Source of the DNA: Petunia secreta
Lineage: Eukaryota > Streptophyta > Magnoliopsida > Solanales > Solanaceae
Direction: 5' to 3'
DNA length: 64,000 nt
NCBI GenBank assembly: GCA_029990175.1
Contig: JARKIP010000005.1
Location: 54,053,001 to 54,117,000 of the forward strand
Below are positions 34,201 to 43,865 of this stretch, piece after piece (the first letter of the stretch is position 1; the number at the start of each line of letters is the position of its first letter). A program made the position numbers and the translations under genes. The notes under the pieces were generated by a model. It worked only from the letters and a program-made list of their open reading frames with translations, was not told the DNA's origin and did no database searches.

Positions 34201-36301
34201 GGCCAACTCCAACCTCGGTATCACAAGTTCGTAGCTTCCATGGCTTAGCTAGCTTTTACCGAAGGTTTGTTCGTGACTTTAGCACCGTGGCAGCTCCTTT
34301 AACCGAGCTGGTTAAGAAAGACAATCCATTTGTGTGGGGAGAGTCCCAAGAGCAGGCTTTCCAAGAGTTGAAACGGAGGCTTTGTTCTGCCCCGTTGTTG
34401 CAACTCCCTGACTTCGGCAAAGCATTCGAAGTCGAGTGTGATGCGTCTGGAGTTGGGATCGGAGGAGTGCTGATGCAAGACTCGAAGCCGATCGCTTACT
34501 TTAGCGAAAAGCTTAAGGGTGCAACCTTGAAATACTCTACGTACGACAAGGAATTGTATGCCCTCGTTCGAGCACTCGCCCATTGGCAGCATTATTTGTA
34601 GCCTCGAGAGTTTGTGATCAAGAGTGATCATGAGTCTTTGAAACATCTCCGAGGTCAGGAGAAATTGAATCGAAGACATGCCAAGTGGGTTGAATTTATT
34701 GAAAGCTTTCCCTATGTAATTCATTACAAAAAGGGAAAAGATAATGTTGTGGCCGATGCGCTATCAAGGAAATTTGCCTTAGCGACCACTCTCGCCTCTA
34801 GGCTCATGGGATTCGAAAGCATCAAGTCGATGTACGAGGACGATCCCAAGCTGAAATGTGTTCGAGACGCAATCTTGAGTGGCCGAAGGGTTGAGAAATA
34901 TCAGTGGCATGATGGTACCTCTTCAAAAATGGGAGGGTTTGTGTGCCAGTGTCATCGTGGAGAGAGCTCTTGGTTCGAGAAGCTCACTCAGGTGGACTGA
35001 TGGGGCACTTCGGTGTCGATAAAACTCTTGGTATCTTGACCGAGCAGTTCCATTGGCCCAAAATGCGACGAGATGTGGAAAAGCTTTGCAACGCTTGTCT
35101 CGTTTGCAAGAAAGCAAAATCGAAGTCCAACCCTCATGGTTTGTACACCCCGTTGCCTGTGCCTGATCGCCCTTGGGTTGATATATCCATGGACTTTGTC
35201 TTGGGGTTACCGAGGTCGGGGGGAGGACATGATAGCATCTTCGTTGTGGTTGACCGTTTTTCAAAAATGGCTCACTTTATTCCTTGCAAAAAGTGTGATG
35301 ATGCACAGCATGTCGCTACATTGTTTGTTTCTAACGTGTTAAAATTGCATGGTGTACCTCGTACTATTGTGAGTGATCGAGACTCGAAGTTCTTGAGTCA
35401 TTTTTGGAAGTGTTTGTGGGGTGCCCTCGGCACCAAGCTACTATTCTCGACGTCTCACCATCCTCAGACTGATGGACAGACCGAGGTAGTTAACCGAACC
35501 TTGGGATCTTTGCTTCGGGCAATGACCAAAGGGAAGGTTGGAAACTGGGCTGATCGTTTGCCCATGATGGAGTTTGCATACAATCGAACGGTGCATAGAA
35601 TGATCAACATGACCCCGTTTGAATGTGTGTATGGCTTTAATCCTTTGATTCCACTTGATTTAACCCCATTGCCTCGAGATTCTGTTCTTGATTTTGAAGG
35701 TACTCGACGAGCAGCTGCCTTGATTGAATTGCATGCAAAAGTGAAGAAGAACTTCGAGGAGGCCTATGCAAAGGTTGCCTTAAAGAAAAACAAGGGGCGT
35801 AAAAAGTTGGAATTAAAGAAGGGAGATTGGGTTTGGGTTCACTTCCGAAAGGAACGCTTCCCGAACCAAAGGAAAGGAAAGTTGGCTCCTCGAGGGGATG
35901 GTCCATTTCAAGTGTTGACCAAGATCAACAACAATGCTTACGTGATCGACCTCCCTGGTGAGTATAACGTGTCCAACACTTTCAATGTTGTTGACTTAGT
36001 TCCTTGTGTTGTAGGTCCGACTTCGGAAGACGAGGAGGGCTTGATTTCGAGGACGAAATCTTCTCAAGAAGGGGAGGATGATGCAGCCCGAACACGTGCT
36101 GATCAAGTGTTCGATCCACCGAGGAGACCGATGACAAGAAGCCAAGCCAAGCTGCTGCACGATGTGCACGTTCACTTAGCCTGGCCGAAGGAAAACAATT
36201 GCTCCGAAGCTGAGTGGCCGAGCTCAAGAATCGAAGGCATTATCTTCAGATTTGAGCCCGAAGGCAAAGTGACCGAGGACAATGAGCTCGAAGACAATTG
36301 A
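31251..36301 (+). pseudogene. Element B gag-pol polyprotein, broken by two frameshifts and one stop
   Basis: ATG at 31251 (MAGNDGKSIEKPELSLADL). Gag contains three short repeats of NLGNPQA, Arg/Gly-rich RGRGNFRGRDRG and the capsid block NLNSVKITIPPFKGTSDPDE. A frameshift near 32130 and a second near 32300 separate gag parts. The zinc knuckle CHKCKGYGHMEKECP is intact. The protease has MIIDSGSCANVV and VVPMQACHLLLGRPW. Reverse transcriptase has DLRSGYHQIRM and VVYFDDILVYS. RNase H has VECDASGVGIGGVLM. A TAG at 34599-34601 replaces the Trp of HYLWPREF. After a frameshift near 34925, integrase follows with its zinc finger, DRFSKMAHF, SDRDSKFLSHFW, QTDGQTEVVNRTL and GPFQVL. The frame runs 223 bp into the 3' LTR, ending at 36301 with PMTRSQAK inside. 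Confidence 0.88.
36066..36078 (+). other. Polypurine tract of element B
   Basis: AAGAAGGGGAGGA immediately before the 3' LTR start TGATGCAG, inside the pol reading frame. Confidence 0.85.
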
Positions 36302-36827
36302 GCGTCCGAAGGCAACAAGTGTGTTCGAGCAGACAATCGAGAACCGAAGCCAAGGCTTACCGAAGTCAAAGTCTACCGAACACAATTTAATTCAGCCCTG
36401 CGTGGCTTATTTACATTGGTCGCCTGTGACCCTTTTACTAGTTTACCCTTAGTATTTCCTATATAAACCTTGTTCCCTTTCATTGTAAGGATACCTAGTT
36501 TTTTTTTGACATTGATTATGAATGAAAGTGCCGAGCACATTTCTTGTCTCCGTCGTGAGCAAAACCCTGTGAGGGATTTATGGACTTGTGGCTTTCGGTT
36601 AATCCGATTGAACATTCCTCTTTGATCATTCAGTTTGCAAGAGGCATGTTCTCTTGAGGATTGTTGCATAGTTTAGGTGATTCTTGTATCCCTTTCGATC
36701 GAGCTTTGAGACAGGTTCCTCACTGTTCTTTCGAAAGAAGCAAGTTTTGTCTTGCTTTTATCTTTTATCTATCTTGTTTATCTTCCGCGTTTGTGCTTAG
36801 CAATTCCTCCGGGTTTGCATTGCACCA
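36079..36827 (+). repeat. 3' LTR of element B
   Basis: 749 bp, ending TTGCACCA followed by the target duplication GATTG and the last 47 bp of the Tekay LTR. Confidence 0.92.
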
Positions 36828-36884
36828 GATTGACACTTAGTGTTGGTCATCTGTCGTGACTCTAAGTTGGGTCTTGATAGAAAG

Positions 36885-38690
36885 CTATAAGAACGCGAAG
36901 AAGGAAGCAAAGTTAGCAGTTTCGACGGCTAAATCTGCGGCGTTTGATCGCCTATACAAAGAGCTAGGTGAAAAAGGGGGAGACCAAAGGTTGTATAGCC
37001 TCGCGAAGGCAAGGGAGAGATGGTCTCGAGATTTGGACCAAGTGAAGTGAATTAAGGATGAGGATGATACTATACTGGTGGAAGAGGTCCATATTAGGCA
37101 AAGATGGTAGACGTACTTCTATAAACTCTTAAACTCAGAGGGCAACATGCATATTGTGCTTGTTGAGTTAACAATTTCAGAGACTCGTCGAGATTTTGGG
37201 TATTACAGGCGTATAAGAGTAGATGAGGTTAAGCTCGCAATCCAAAAGATGTGAGGGGGAAGAGCCACTAAGCCAGATGAGATCCCATTTGAATTTTGGA
37301 AGAATGCGGGCAAAGCAGGTTTGGAGTGGCTGACCAGGTTGTTCAATGTCATCCTTAGGACAACAGAAATGCCTGAAGAATGGAGATGGAGAGCATGGTT
37401 CCTATGTATAAGAACAAGGGTGATATTGCTAACTCAACCACACTATGAAAGTTTGGGAAAGGGTAGTGGAGGAGAGGATAAGGAGGTGTGTCTATTTCCG
37501 AGAATCAATTAGGGTTCATACTCGGGAGATCAAATACAGAAGAAATTTATTTGTTGAGGATGATGATTGAGCAGTGTAGGGACAAGAAAAAGGATCTGCA
37601 TATGGTGTTCATAGACCTAGAAAAAGCATATGACAAGGTCCCTAGTGAGGTTTTGTGGAGATGCTTGGAATCGAAAGATGTGCCGATGGCGTACATCAGG
37701 GTGATTAAGTACATGTATAAAGGAGCCTAGACCCGAGTGCGAACTATGGGAGGAGATTCAGAGCATTTTCAAGTCGAGATGGGGGCTACATCAGGGGTCA
37801 GCGTTTAGCCCATTTTTATTTGCGCTAGTGATGGATGAATTAACTCGGAGTATACAGAGAGAGGTGCCGTGGTGTATGTTACTTGCAGATGATATAGTTT
37901 TGGTGGATGAGACTCGCAGCGGTGTCAACGAGATGCTGGAGGTGTGGAGACAAACGCTAAAGTCTAAAGGCTTCAGGCTAAGCAGAATAAAAATAGAGTA
38001 CATGGAATGCAATTTTAATGATGCATCAGACGAGTCGCACGTGGAAGTGAGGCTTGATTCTCAAGTCATTCCCAAGAGGGAAAGCTTTAAATATCTTGGC
38101 TCGATCCTCCAAGCTAATGGAGAAATTGACAAGGATGTCTCACACCGTATAAGAGTGGGTTGGATGAAGCGGAGACTCGCTTCCGGTGTACTACGCGACT
38201 AGAGAGTACCTCATAGCCTCAAAGACAAATTTTACAGAGCGGTTGTTAGGCCAGCTATGTTGTATGGGGCAGAGTGTTAGCCAGTCAAGAACTCACACAT
38301 CCAGAAGATAAGCATGACAGAAATGAGAATGCTTAGGTGGATGTGTTGTCACACCAGGATGGACAAGATTAAGAATGAAGTTATACGTGAAAAGGTGTGC
38401 GTGGCACCAATGGCAGACAAGATGCGAGAAGCGAGGCTGAAATGGTTCGGTCATGTGAAGAGGAGAAGTGCAGATACCCCGGTTAGGAGGTGTGAGAGGT
38501 TGACAGTGCTAGTGCTACAGAGAGGTAGAGGTAGACCGAAAAAGAACTGGGCCGAGGTGATAAGACAGGACATGGCTCAGATCCAGATCACCGAGGAAAT
38601 GACGCTAGATAGGAGGGCGTGGAGGTCGAGGATTATGCTAGAAGGTTATATAATGGTTGAGTGTTTTGATATAATATGCTATATAGATTA
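36885..38690 (+). pseudogene. RTE LINE reverse transcriptase ORF, 3' fragment
   Basis: Continues from 20947. SYKNAKKEAKLAVSTAKSAA and LYSLAKARERWSRDLDQVK are followed by stops at 37048, 37108 and 37252. The RT core is at 37488-37730 (ISENQLGFILGRSNTEEI, HMVFIDLEKAYDKVPSEVLW). A frameshift near 37790 leads to LLADDIVLVDETRSGVNEML, where the usual FADD reads LADD. MLRWMCCHTRMDKIKNEVI and RRGRGRPKK-like RGRGRPKKNW complete the C-terminus, ending at 38689. The order and motifs are those of plant RTE LINEs. Confidence 0.85.
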
Positions 38691-38839
38691 GCTCCATCTT
38701 AGGCTCCGTATTTGTATCTACTGTTATCCTGTTTATTTTGAATGTGTTAGTTTCATTTTTCTCTTTAGCATGCTATTTTCATCTTGATTTCAAACAACTT
38801 GTTTTCAAACGTATTTTTCTAAAATGTTTTTCTCTAGCC

Positions 38840-38957
38840 GAGGGTCTATCGGAAACAGCCTCTCCACTTTGGTGGGAGTAAGGTCTGCTCACATCTCACC
38901 CTCTCCAGACTCCACATGTGGGATTATACTGGGTATGCTGCTGCAGCAGCAGAAGCT
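38840..38957 (+). repeat. RTE LINE conserved 3' end
   Basis: GAGGGTCTATCGGAAACAGC, then GTAAGGTCTGCTCAC, then GGGATTATACTGGGTATG and a GCT/GCA-type simple tail. This 3' signal is shared by plant RTE LINEs and the SINEs that parasitise them. Confidence 0.8.
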
Positions 38958-38959
38958 GC

Positions 38960-39032
38960 CCCTTGAACACAAACTTAGTAATAGTAGTAGTAGTAGTAGT
39001 AGTAGTAGTAGACGACCCTTGAACACAAACTT
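38960..39032. repeat. (AGT)n tract flanked by a perfect 17-bp direct repeat
   Basis: CCCTTGAACACAAACTT occurs at 38960-38976 and 39016-39032. Between them lie 39 bp made of AGTA, (ATAGTAG)-type AGT units and GACGA. Confidence 0.9.
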
Positions 39033-39387
39033 CAAATGATTCTAAGTTTAAATTGTTAATATCAAACTCGCTAAGTGCTTCTTCAAAATCAATGTTGAGG
39101 TTGCTTTCAAATTTCGTAACAAACAGTATGTATTGGAGAAGCAAATCAAAATAATATAGGTCGCGTGGATATTAGTCGACTATCTCCCAGACCTAAGTTG
39201 AACTGTTTGCTGCAAACAAAGGCTTTAAATATCATATGAATTAGACCTTCACCCCTCCAAAAGTGGAAACTGATTCTACATACGTTATATATCTAATAAA
39301 GGAAAACCACCTTACTATACTCTATTGTACATGACCACGTGTTGGGTGACGATTCACAGAATGGAGATGTCAGTGGTCTGTACCTCC
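39033..39387. other. Spacer before element F
   Basis: No recognised gene. If element F is removed, the last 90 bases join 45186-45301 in one open frame of about 70 codons (contains SLRPTFSGQSRNKFTKG). It may be an exon fragment or chance. Confidence 0.35.
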
Positions 39388-39662
39388 ATAAGTGATGTTT
39401 GGCATTTTATGCCTATATTTCCTTAATATTTCCTTACGTTTGGATACTTTATTCGCTCGTTTTATGGTTTATGAATGTGGTTTTGCACTAATTTTATGTC
39501 GTGTGTATGTAGGTTGTTATGAAGTGCAATTGGAGCTTTTAAGAGCATGATTGAGCAAGAAAAGATTGGATTTTGATTGAGGATTGGATCGAGCACACGA
39601 AGGCACAACACGAAACGAGAAAAAGAGAAACGAAACAGAAAAACTGGCTGGGCGCTGTGGGG

Positions 39663-39798
39663 CACGTGGGGCGCCAGTTATAGCGCCCAGTGCCCCAGCG
39701 CTTTTACTCACGTGGGGCGCCCCAAAAGCGCCCAAGTTTGGCGTGTTCTGTCTTGGTGCACGCGTTCCGAGGCGCGGGGCGCCCCGTTATAGCGCCCC
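39663..39798. repeat. Three GC-rich hairpins with G-boxes in U3 of element F
   Basis: Hairpin 1: GGGCGC (39669-39674) and GCGCCC (39683-39688), preceded by G-box CACGTG (39663-39668). Hairpin 2: GGGCGC (39715-39720) and GCGCCC (39728-39733), preceded by CACGTG (39709-39714). Hairpin 3: GGGGCGC (39776-39782) and GCGCCCC (39792-39798). Loops are 7-9 bases. The cluster ends 70 bp before the TATA box. Confidence 0.9.
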
Positions 39799-39867
39799 GG
39801 GAGCGGATTTTTACTTCCTATTTCGTCTAGGATTAGGAGTAACTTATTACTAGGCCTTTGTAAACCC

Positions 39868-39875
39868 TATAAATA
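39868..39875 (+). promoter_or_regulatory. TATA box of element F LTR
   Basis: CCCTATAAATACTC. The second LTR has the same site near 44340. Confidence 0.75.
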
Positions 39876-40714
39876 CTCTTTTACTTAGTTTTTGATAGAG
39901 AGTCGAGACTTGGGAGCAAGTTTTGGAGGAGAGGGGAGGAGCCCTAGATGTCTTCTACACAAGTTCTTTCTCTCTTTCTCTTATTCGTCTCTTTAATTTT
40001 ATAGTTTGTTTGTTCTAGGGTTAGAGTAAATACATGAAGGTTGATGTTTGAAAGTTTATTTCTATAGATTGATTTACCATTACGGATTGTTTATTCTTTC
40101 TTGAGCATAATTGTTTGATTATTGAGGCCTGATAATTGAACACTATCTATGGTTTTTAGATTGAACTCGAAAGAGGGAATTTAATTACGTAATAAGAAAG
40201 AATAGGACTAGTTTGTGAACCCGGGCATCGGGGAACCAATTTGTGAGTATGATAGACATATACTTGCTCGCCTAGTTTAACTCATTACAGAATTCGTTAA
40301 TGCGTGCACGTGATTCAACCCATAGACATATAGGGATTGGAGTAGCCTGCATAGACCGTGAAGAATCGAAAGGTTTTCATGGGTACATTTAACCTGTAAT
40401 TAGCAATCTAGGAAATCAAAAAGTAGAATCAACTGGAAAACTCAACTGGATTGTTCGTAACTCTGACCCGGGACCGTCATCTTTTATTGATAACAACTTA
40501 GAATTTGCTTTGTTACTTGATCTCAATTACTTGTTTTAATTATTGCATTTAGTTAGTAAAATCTCAACCATTGGAAAAAGATCCCTGAATAGTTCTTAGG
40601 AAATTGTTTGCTAGAATTCAGTCTGAATAGTCCTCGTGGGAACGATACTCTACTTATCACTTTATTACTTGTCGACCACGTATACTTGCGTCTGCGTTGA
40701 GAGCAACAAGTTTT

Positions 40715-40732
40715 TGGCGCCGTTGCCGGGGA
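40715..40732 (+). other. Primer-binding site of element F
   Basis: TGGCGCCGTTGCCGGGGA, six bases after the LTR. It is the site used by Athila-type elements, thought to pair with aspartate tRNA. Confidence 0.8.
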
Positions 40733-40824
40733 CTAATTACGGACTGATTTCTTTTTGAACGATTACTTATTTTCTATTCAGGTTTAATTTTTGTTTAGTT
40801 TAGTATTGTGTTACTTGTCTTATC

Positions 40825-41814
40825 ATGGCATCTTTTAATGAAAATTGGTCGAGTGGTTGTAATTCTAATTTTGATGATCTTTGTCTACTTTGCGGAGGAA
40901 CCCACTTGTGGAAAAATTGTCTAACTCTTTCAACCCTACGAGACTGGTTATGTGAATTTTCTACCACCTTTGATTGGAATTTTTGTAAATTATGTGGTGG
41001 TCGGTGGAATGATTGTCCTAAGTGTCATGCTCCTTCCCCCAATAATTGTTGTGATGATTCTAATGATGTTTGTGAGTTTGACAGGAGCGATAAAGTGCAG
41101 GTTGTTAGCGAAACTTGGCTAATGGAGCAAGCCAAACTCTTAGAAGCTTATGAGGATTTCAGGAGTGAACTTGCAAATATGACGAGGCAATTTATAGAAG
41201 AGTGGGTTGTGCTCAAGCAAGCGATCGACGAATTTGGCTTGACTATTCACGACTTGGAGGAAAATTTGAGTGATATGGTTGAGGTGTCTAATGCCCAATT
41301 ATCAGTTGTCGTGAATAGTAGATTTGAGATAGAAGAGCTTAGAAGCCAATTTGAGGAGCAAAAAGTGGAATTCCTACCATTCGACCTAATATTAGTTGAT
41401 GATGCCGAAGTTGAGGAAATCACATTAGAGTAAGTTGAGGAAATAGAAAACATCATATTTGAGGACTCTAGTATTTGTGCAAGTGAGGGTGTCAAAAGTA
41501 ATGCAACTTTAGAATTGAAGCGCATTGGACCTCATTCCAATCATTTTTCAACATTGTGTTTGGATGGTGACATGAAAATTGAGCCACCTGAGCCTATGAA
41601 GAAACCCAAGGAGGAGGAACAAGATGCCTATATTTTAAAGTTTGTGATGTTGAGGAGACAAAACGACATCCCTCATTTAAAGGCCAAGAAGTGTAAAATG
41701 CGACAATGGTTACTTGGTCTTTTTGTATTTTTTCCACCACCCCAATACCATAGTCGTAAGCTTGAGGCAAAGTTGGGGATTCAATTCATTAGTTCAAGGT
41801 GGAGACAAAAGTGA
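40825..41814 (+). pseudogene. Element F cysteine-rich protein with one internal stop
   Basis: ATG at 40825, 116 bp after the LTR. Residues 19-34 contain CLLCGGTHLWKNC, a zinc-knuckle-like CX2CX3HX4C. Residues about 54-70 contain CKLCGGRWNDCPKC, a second cysteine cluster. The middle (about residues 95-185) is rich in Glu, Leu and Ala and likely forms a coiled coil (ANMTRQFIEEWVVLKQAIDE). A TAA at 41431-41433 follows VEEITLE, and the same frame continues (VEEIENIIFEDSS) to 41814, where the tail is basic. The family is unknown to me. Position and zinc knuckle suggest an RNA-binding or gag-like role, which is inference. Confidence 0.65.
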
Positions 41815-43852
41815 TGAAGTTGTCTTCGTCGTGCCACGACGTTAACTAAGGCGCTTCTTGGGAGGCAACCCAATTTGCTTGCTTTACTTTTATTTATTTT
41901 TATTAGTATTTTTATGGTTGTATATTACTTTGGGTGATTCTTTGGATTGCAGGTTCATGTAATGTCGAGGCTATGTGTGGGGTGTCCTCACCCTTGCCCA
42001 ATATTGATGATCTGATGAGGGAAGTCTGAGTACCTCATACGATATGGAAGCTTGGAGGATGCTAGCACCAAGGACTAGAATCTTCAGGGAAGTTTTCTTT
42101 ACCTTGCACTTTCTTATTTTTAGCACTGAAGACAGTGCTTAGTTTAAGTGTGGGGTTGGGAACTACCCTTTATCTATTTTTGAGGTTAGGATGCATGTAC
42201 CATAGGATTTTTCTTTTGTCACTTGACTTGTTTTGATTTGTTTCTTGCTTTAATAAAAAAAAAAAATTAGAAAACCAATGAAAAATTTCAAAAATATTTT
42301 CTTTTTAGTCTTTATTAGTGGTACATGTCATCCACCCGGTGGTTTTTCTTATGGCCTCGGTTCTTTTCCACGGGGAGACCTTTGAACCGGGTAGTATTTT
42401 TATTTTTAGATTAGGATAGTTAGTTGTAGATGACCCTAGATGTAGGAAAGAGGTAGAATGCTAGGTGCCTTTGATTTGTTTGATACCGGTGGACTTGGAC
42501 TTGATTGCATGTGCTATTTGTGGTGTCCGTGGGTTTTAATTTGATGCATGCCTAGGAAAAACATGGAACAACCCCCTTGAGATGCTTGAGTCCGCTTGCT
42601 TGACTTGATTGTTAACCTTTGTGCATGAGTGCTTAAATTTCCACAAGTTGCATTCTAGATGCTTAGTTGAGAGTTGTTGATGGAATCTTTTTGTGTGGAT
42701 CATGTGCAATGTGTGTGTGAGGCATGTTCTTGTTTACTCCATGTTGCATATTAATGTCTAGAACTTGCCCCGTGTGTGCAAAGCGAAATCCTAGGTTTGC
42801 TCTAGTTGGGAAATGATACAAGGCCTTCTTTTGATTTGCCTACCCTTACATATACACCTTGAAAGAAAATTGTTGTTGTTGTGATATCTTTGACCCTTTT
42901 TGTTGGCACCCACACCCCGAGCCTACCCATTTGTTCTAAATTGACTCTTTTGGCCCTTTACTCCTTAAGCACTTTACTGATATTGTGTTGTTATGTTGGA
43001 GTTGTGGTTGGATTTTGGGAGGTTTTGAGTGGAACTAATGAAGGGGAATAATTGTTAAAATTGTGAAGTAGTGAAAAGCATTGGCAAGGTTGGATGAAAT
43101 TGAAAGAAGAAAAGAAAAAATAGCAAAGTTGAAAAGAAAAGAAAAAATTGTGGAAAAAGAAATAAAGACAAAAGAATATCCATTCCTTGCTAGTGTGTGC
43201 TTAAAAGAAAAGTTTCTACTTGTTGAGAAGGTGTGTGTGAAAGTTATTGATTGGGTGGCTTGATGAGAATTGTGCTTAATTTGAATGTGATGTATTAAAG
43301 TGCTTCGGGAGGTAGTCACTATTACCATATGTATCCTACCCGCCCCTTAGCCTACATTACGACCTTTTTAAAGTCCTAGTTAATCCCGATTGGAGTGAGC
43401 TTACATTAGTGGAGTCCTACACTACGGGCAAGCCTATGGTACATTGTGTGTGACATGTGAGCTTTTCATGAGAGTGAGTGAATTCGTTTGTTATTGTCCC
43501 CATTCTATTTTTGATATTCATGGTTGTGTGTGATACTTGGGGGACACTCTCTTGCTTCATTTTGGTGAGGGCACACGGTTTGCATGAGATAGGTGAAGTT
43601 GATGGCTTCTTGGTTGAGTAGATAGGTGTGATTTGTGGGAGCATGGTTGCAATAGGTTGAGTTTGTGCATTTGAGCTATTTTGGGGTGGTTGTTCTTATA
43701 TTTTTGAGTTTGGTAAATTGTTGGCATGTTTGTGGATCCATAGTAGTCATGTGTGTATTTGTTCAATGATCGGTATCAACCATACTCATGGGCAGACCTG
43801 TTCTACCTAGGTTGGAAGTTATTTGTGATTGCTCGAGGGCGAGCAAAGGTTC
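41815..43852. other. Element F interior without recognised gene
   Basis: Contains the Athila-typical segment CGTCGTGCCACGACGTTAAC (about 41827-41846) followed by GGGAGGCAACCC, then AT-rich DNA with no conserved domain. A Lys/Glu-rich frame at 43081-43263 looks like low complexity and not a gene. Confidence 0.55.
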
Positions 43853-43865
43853 AAGTGTGGGGTGG
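43853..43865 (+). other. Polypurine-like tract of element F
   Basis: AAGTGTGGGGTGG directly before the 3' LTR. It is a purine tract interrupted by T, as common in Athila/Tat elements. Confidence 0.6.

Larger units (their letters stand above)
29290..36827 (+). mobile_element. Element B: CRM-like chromovirus inserted in the Tekay 3' LTR
   Basis: Flanked by the perfect duplication GATTG (29285-29289 and 36828-36832). Its two 749-bp LTRs differ at only four or five positions (over 99 percent identical), so it is the youngest well-dated insertion in this nest. Gag-pol is on the plus strand. The reverse transcriptase and RNase H region (SFHGLASFYRRFVRDFST) and the overlap of the pol frame with the LTR point to the CRM clade. 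Despite its youth the coding region has two frameshifts and a stop. Confidence 0.92.
20948..36879 (+). mobile_element. Tekay (Del) type chromovirus, defective, host of nested element B
   Basis: Ty3/gypsy element bounded by the target duplication GAAAG (20943-20947 and 36880-36884). The 5' LTR is 20948-23600, the interior 23601-27772 and the 3' LTR 27773-36879, interrupted by element B. The polyprotein has gag, reverse transcriptase, RNase H, integrase and a C-terminal chromodomain (ILDRQICRLRTKYIPSVKVL), which places it in the Tekay clade. The protease and the integrase zinc finger are deleted, and frameshifts and stops are frequent. The LTRs differ by a few percent. Confidence 0.9.
27773..36879 (+). 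repeat. 3' LTR of the Tekay element, internally deleted and interrupted by element B
   Basis: The LTR parts are 27773-29289 and 36833-36879 (about 1564 bp in total against 2496 for the 5' copy). About 930 bp (5' LTR positions about 22110-23045) are missing at 28938, with a GTT microhomology. It ends CTTGATA followed by the target duplication GAAAG. Confidence 0.9.
20662..38957 (+). mobile_element. RTE-type LINE, 5'-truncated, split by the Tekay element
   Basis: The two halves (20662-20947 and 36880-38957) join exactly at the 5-bp duplication GAAAG to restore the frame EEKKRKNKE / SYKNAKKEAKLA. The 3' part carries reverse transcriptase and a 3' untranslated region (about 38840-38957) with GGGATTATACTGGGTATG, the conserved end of plant RTE LINEs. 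The endonuclease domain is missing at the 5' side, so the copy was truncated at insertion or later. Many stops show it is old. Confidence 0.85.
39393..40708 (+). repeat. 5' LTR of element F
   Basis: TGATGTTTGGC...GAGCAACA. It holds the GC-rich hairpin triplet (39663-39798) and a TATA box (39868-39875). Confidence 0.93.

Noticed and set aside
39517..39853. Open frames duplicated in both LTRs of element F (also 43935-44325)
   Set aside because: They lie in U3 over the GC hairpins, differ in frame between the LTRs and start upstream of the TATA box.
43081..43263. Lys/Glu-rich frame inside element F as a possible second protein
   Set aside because: Low-complexity A-rich DNA with no start context or conserved motif.
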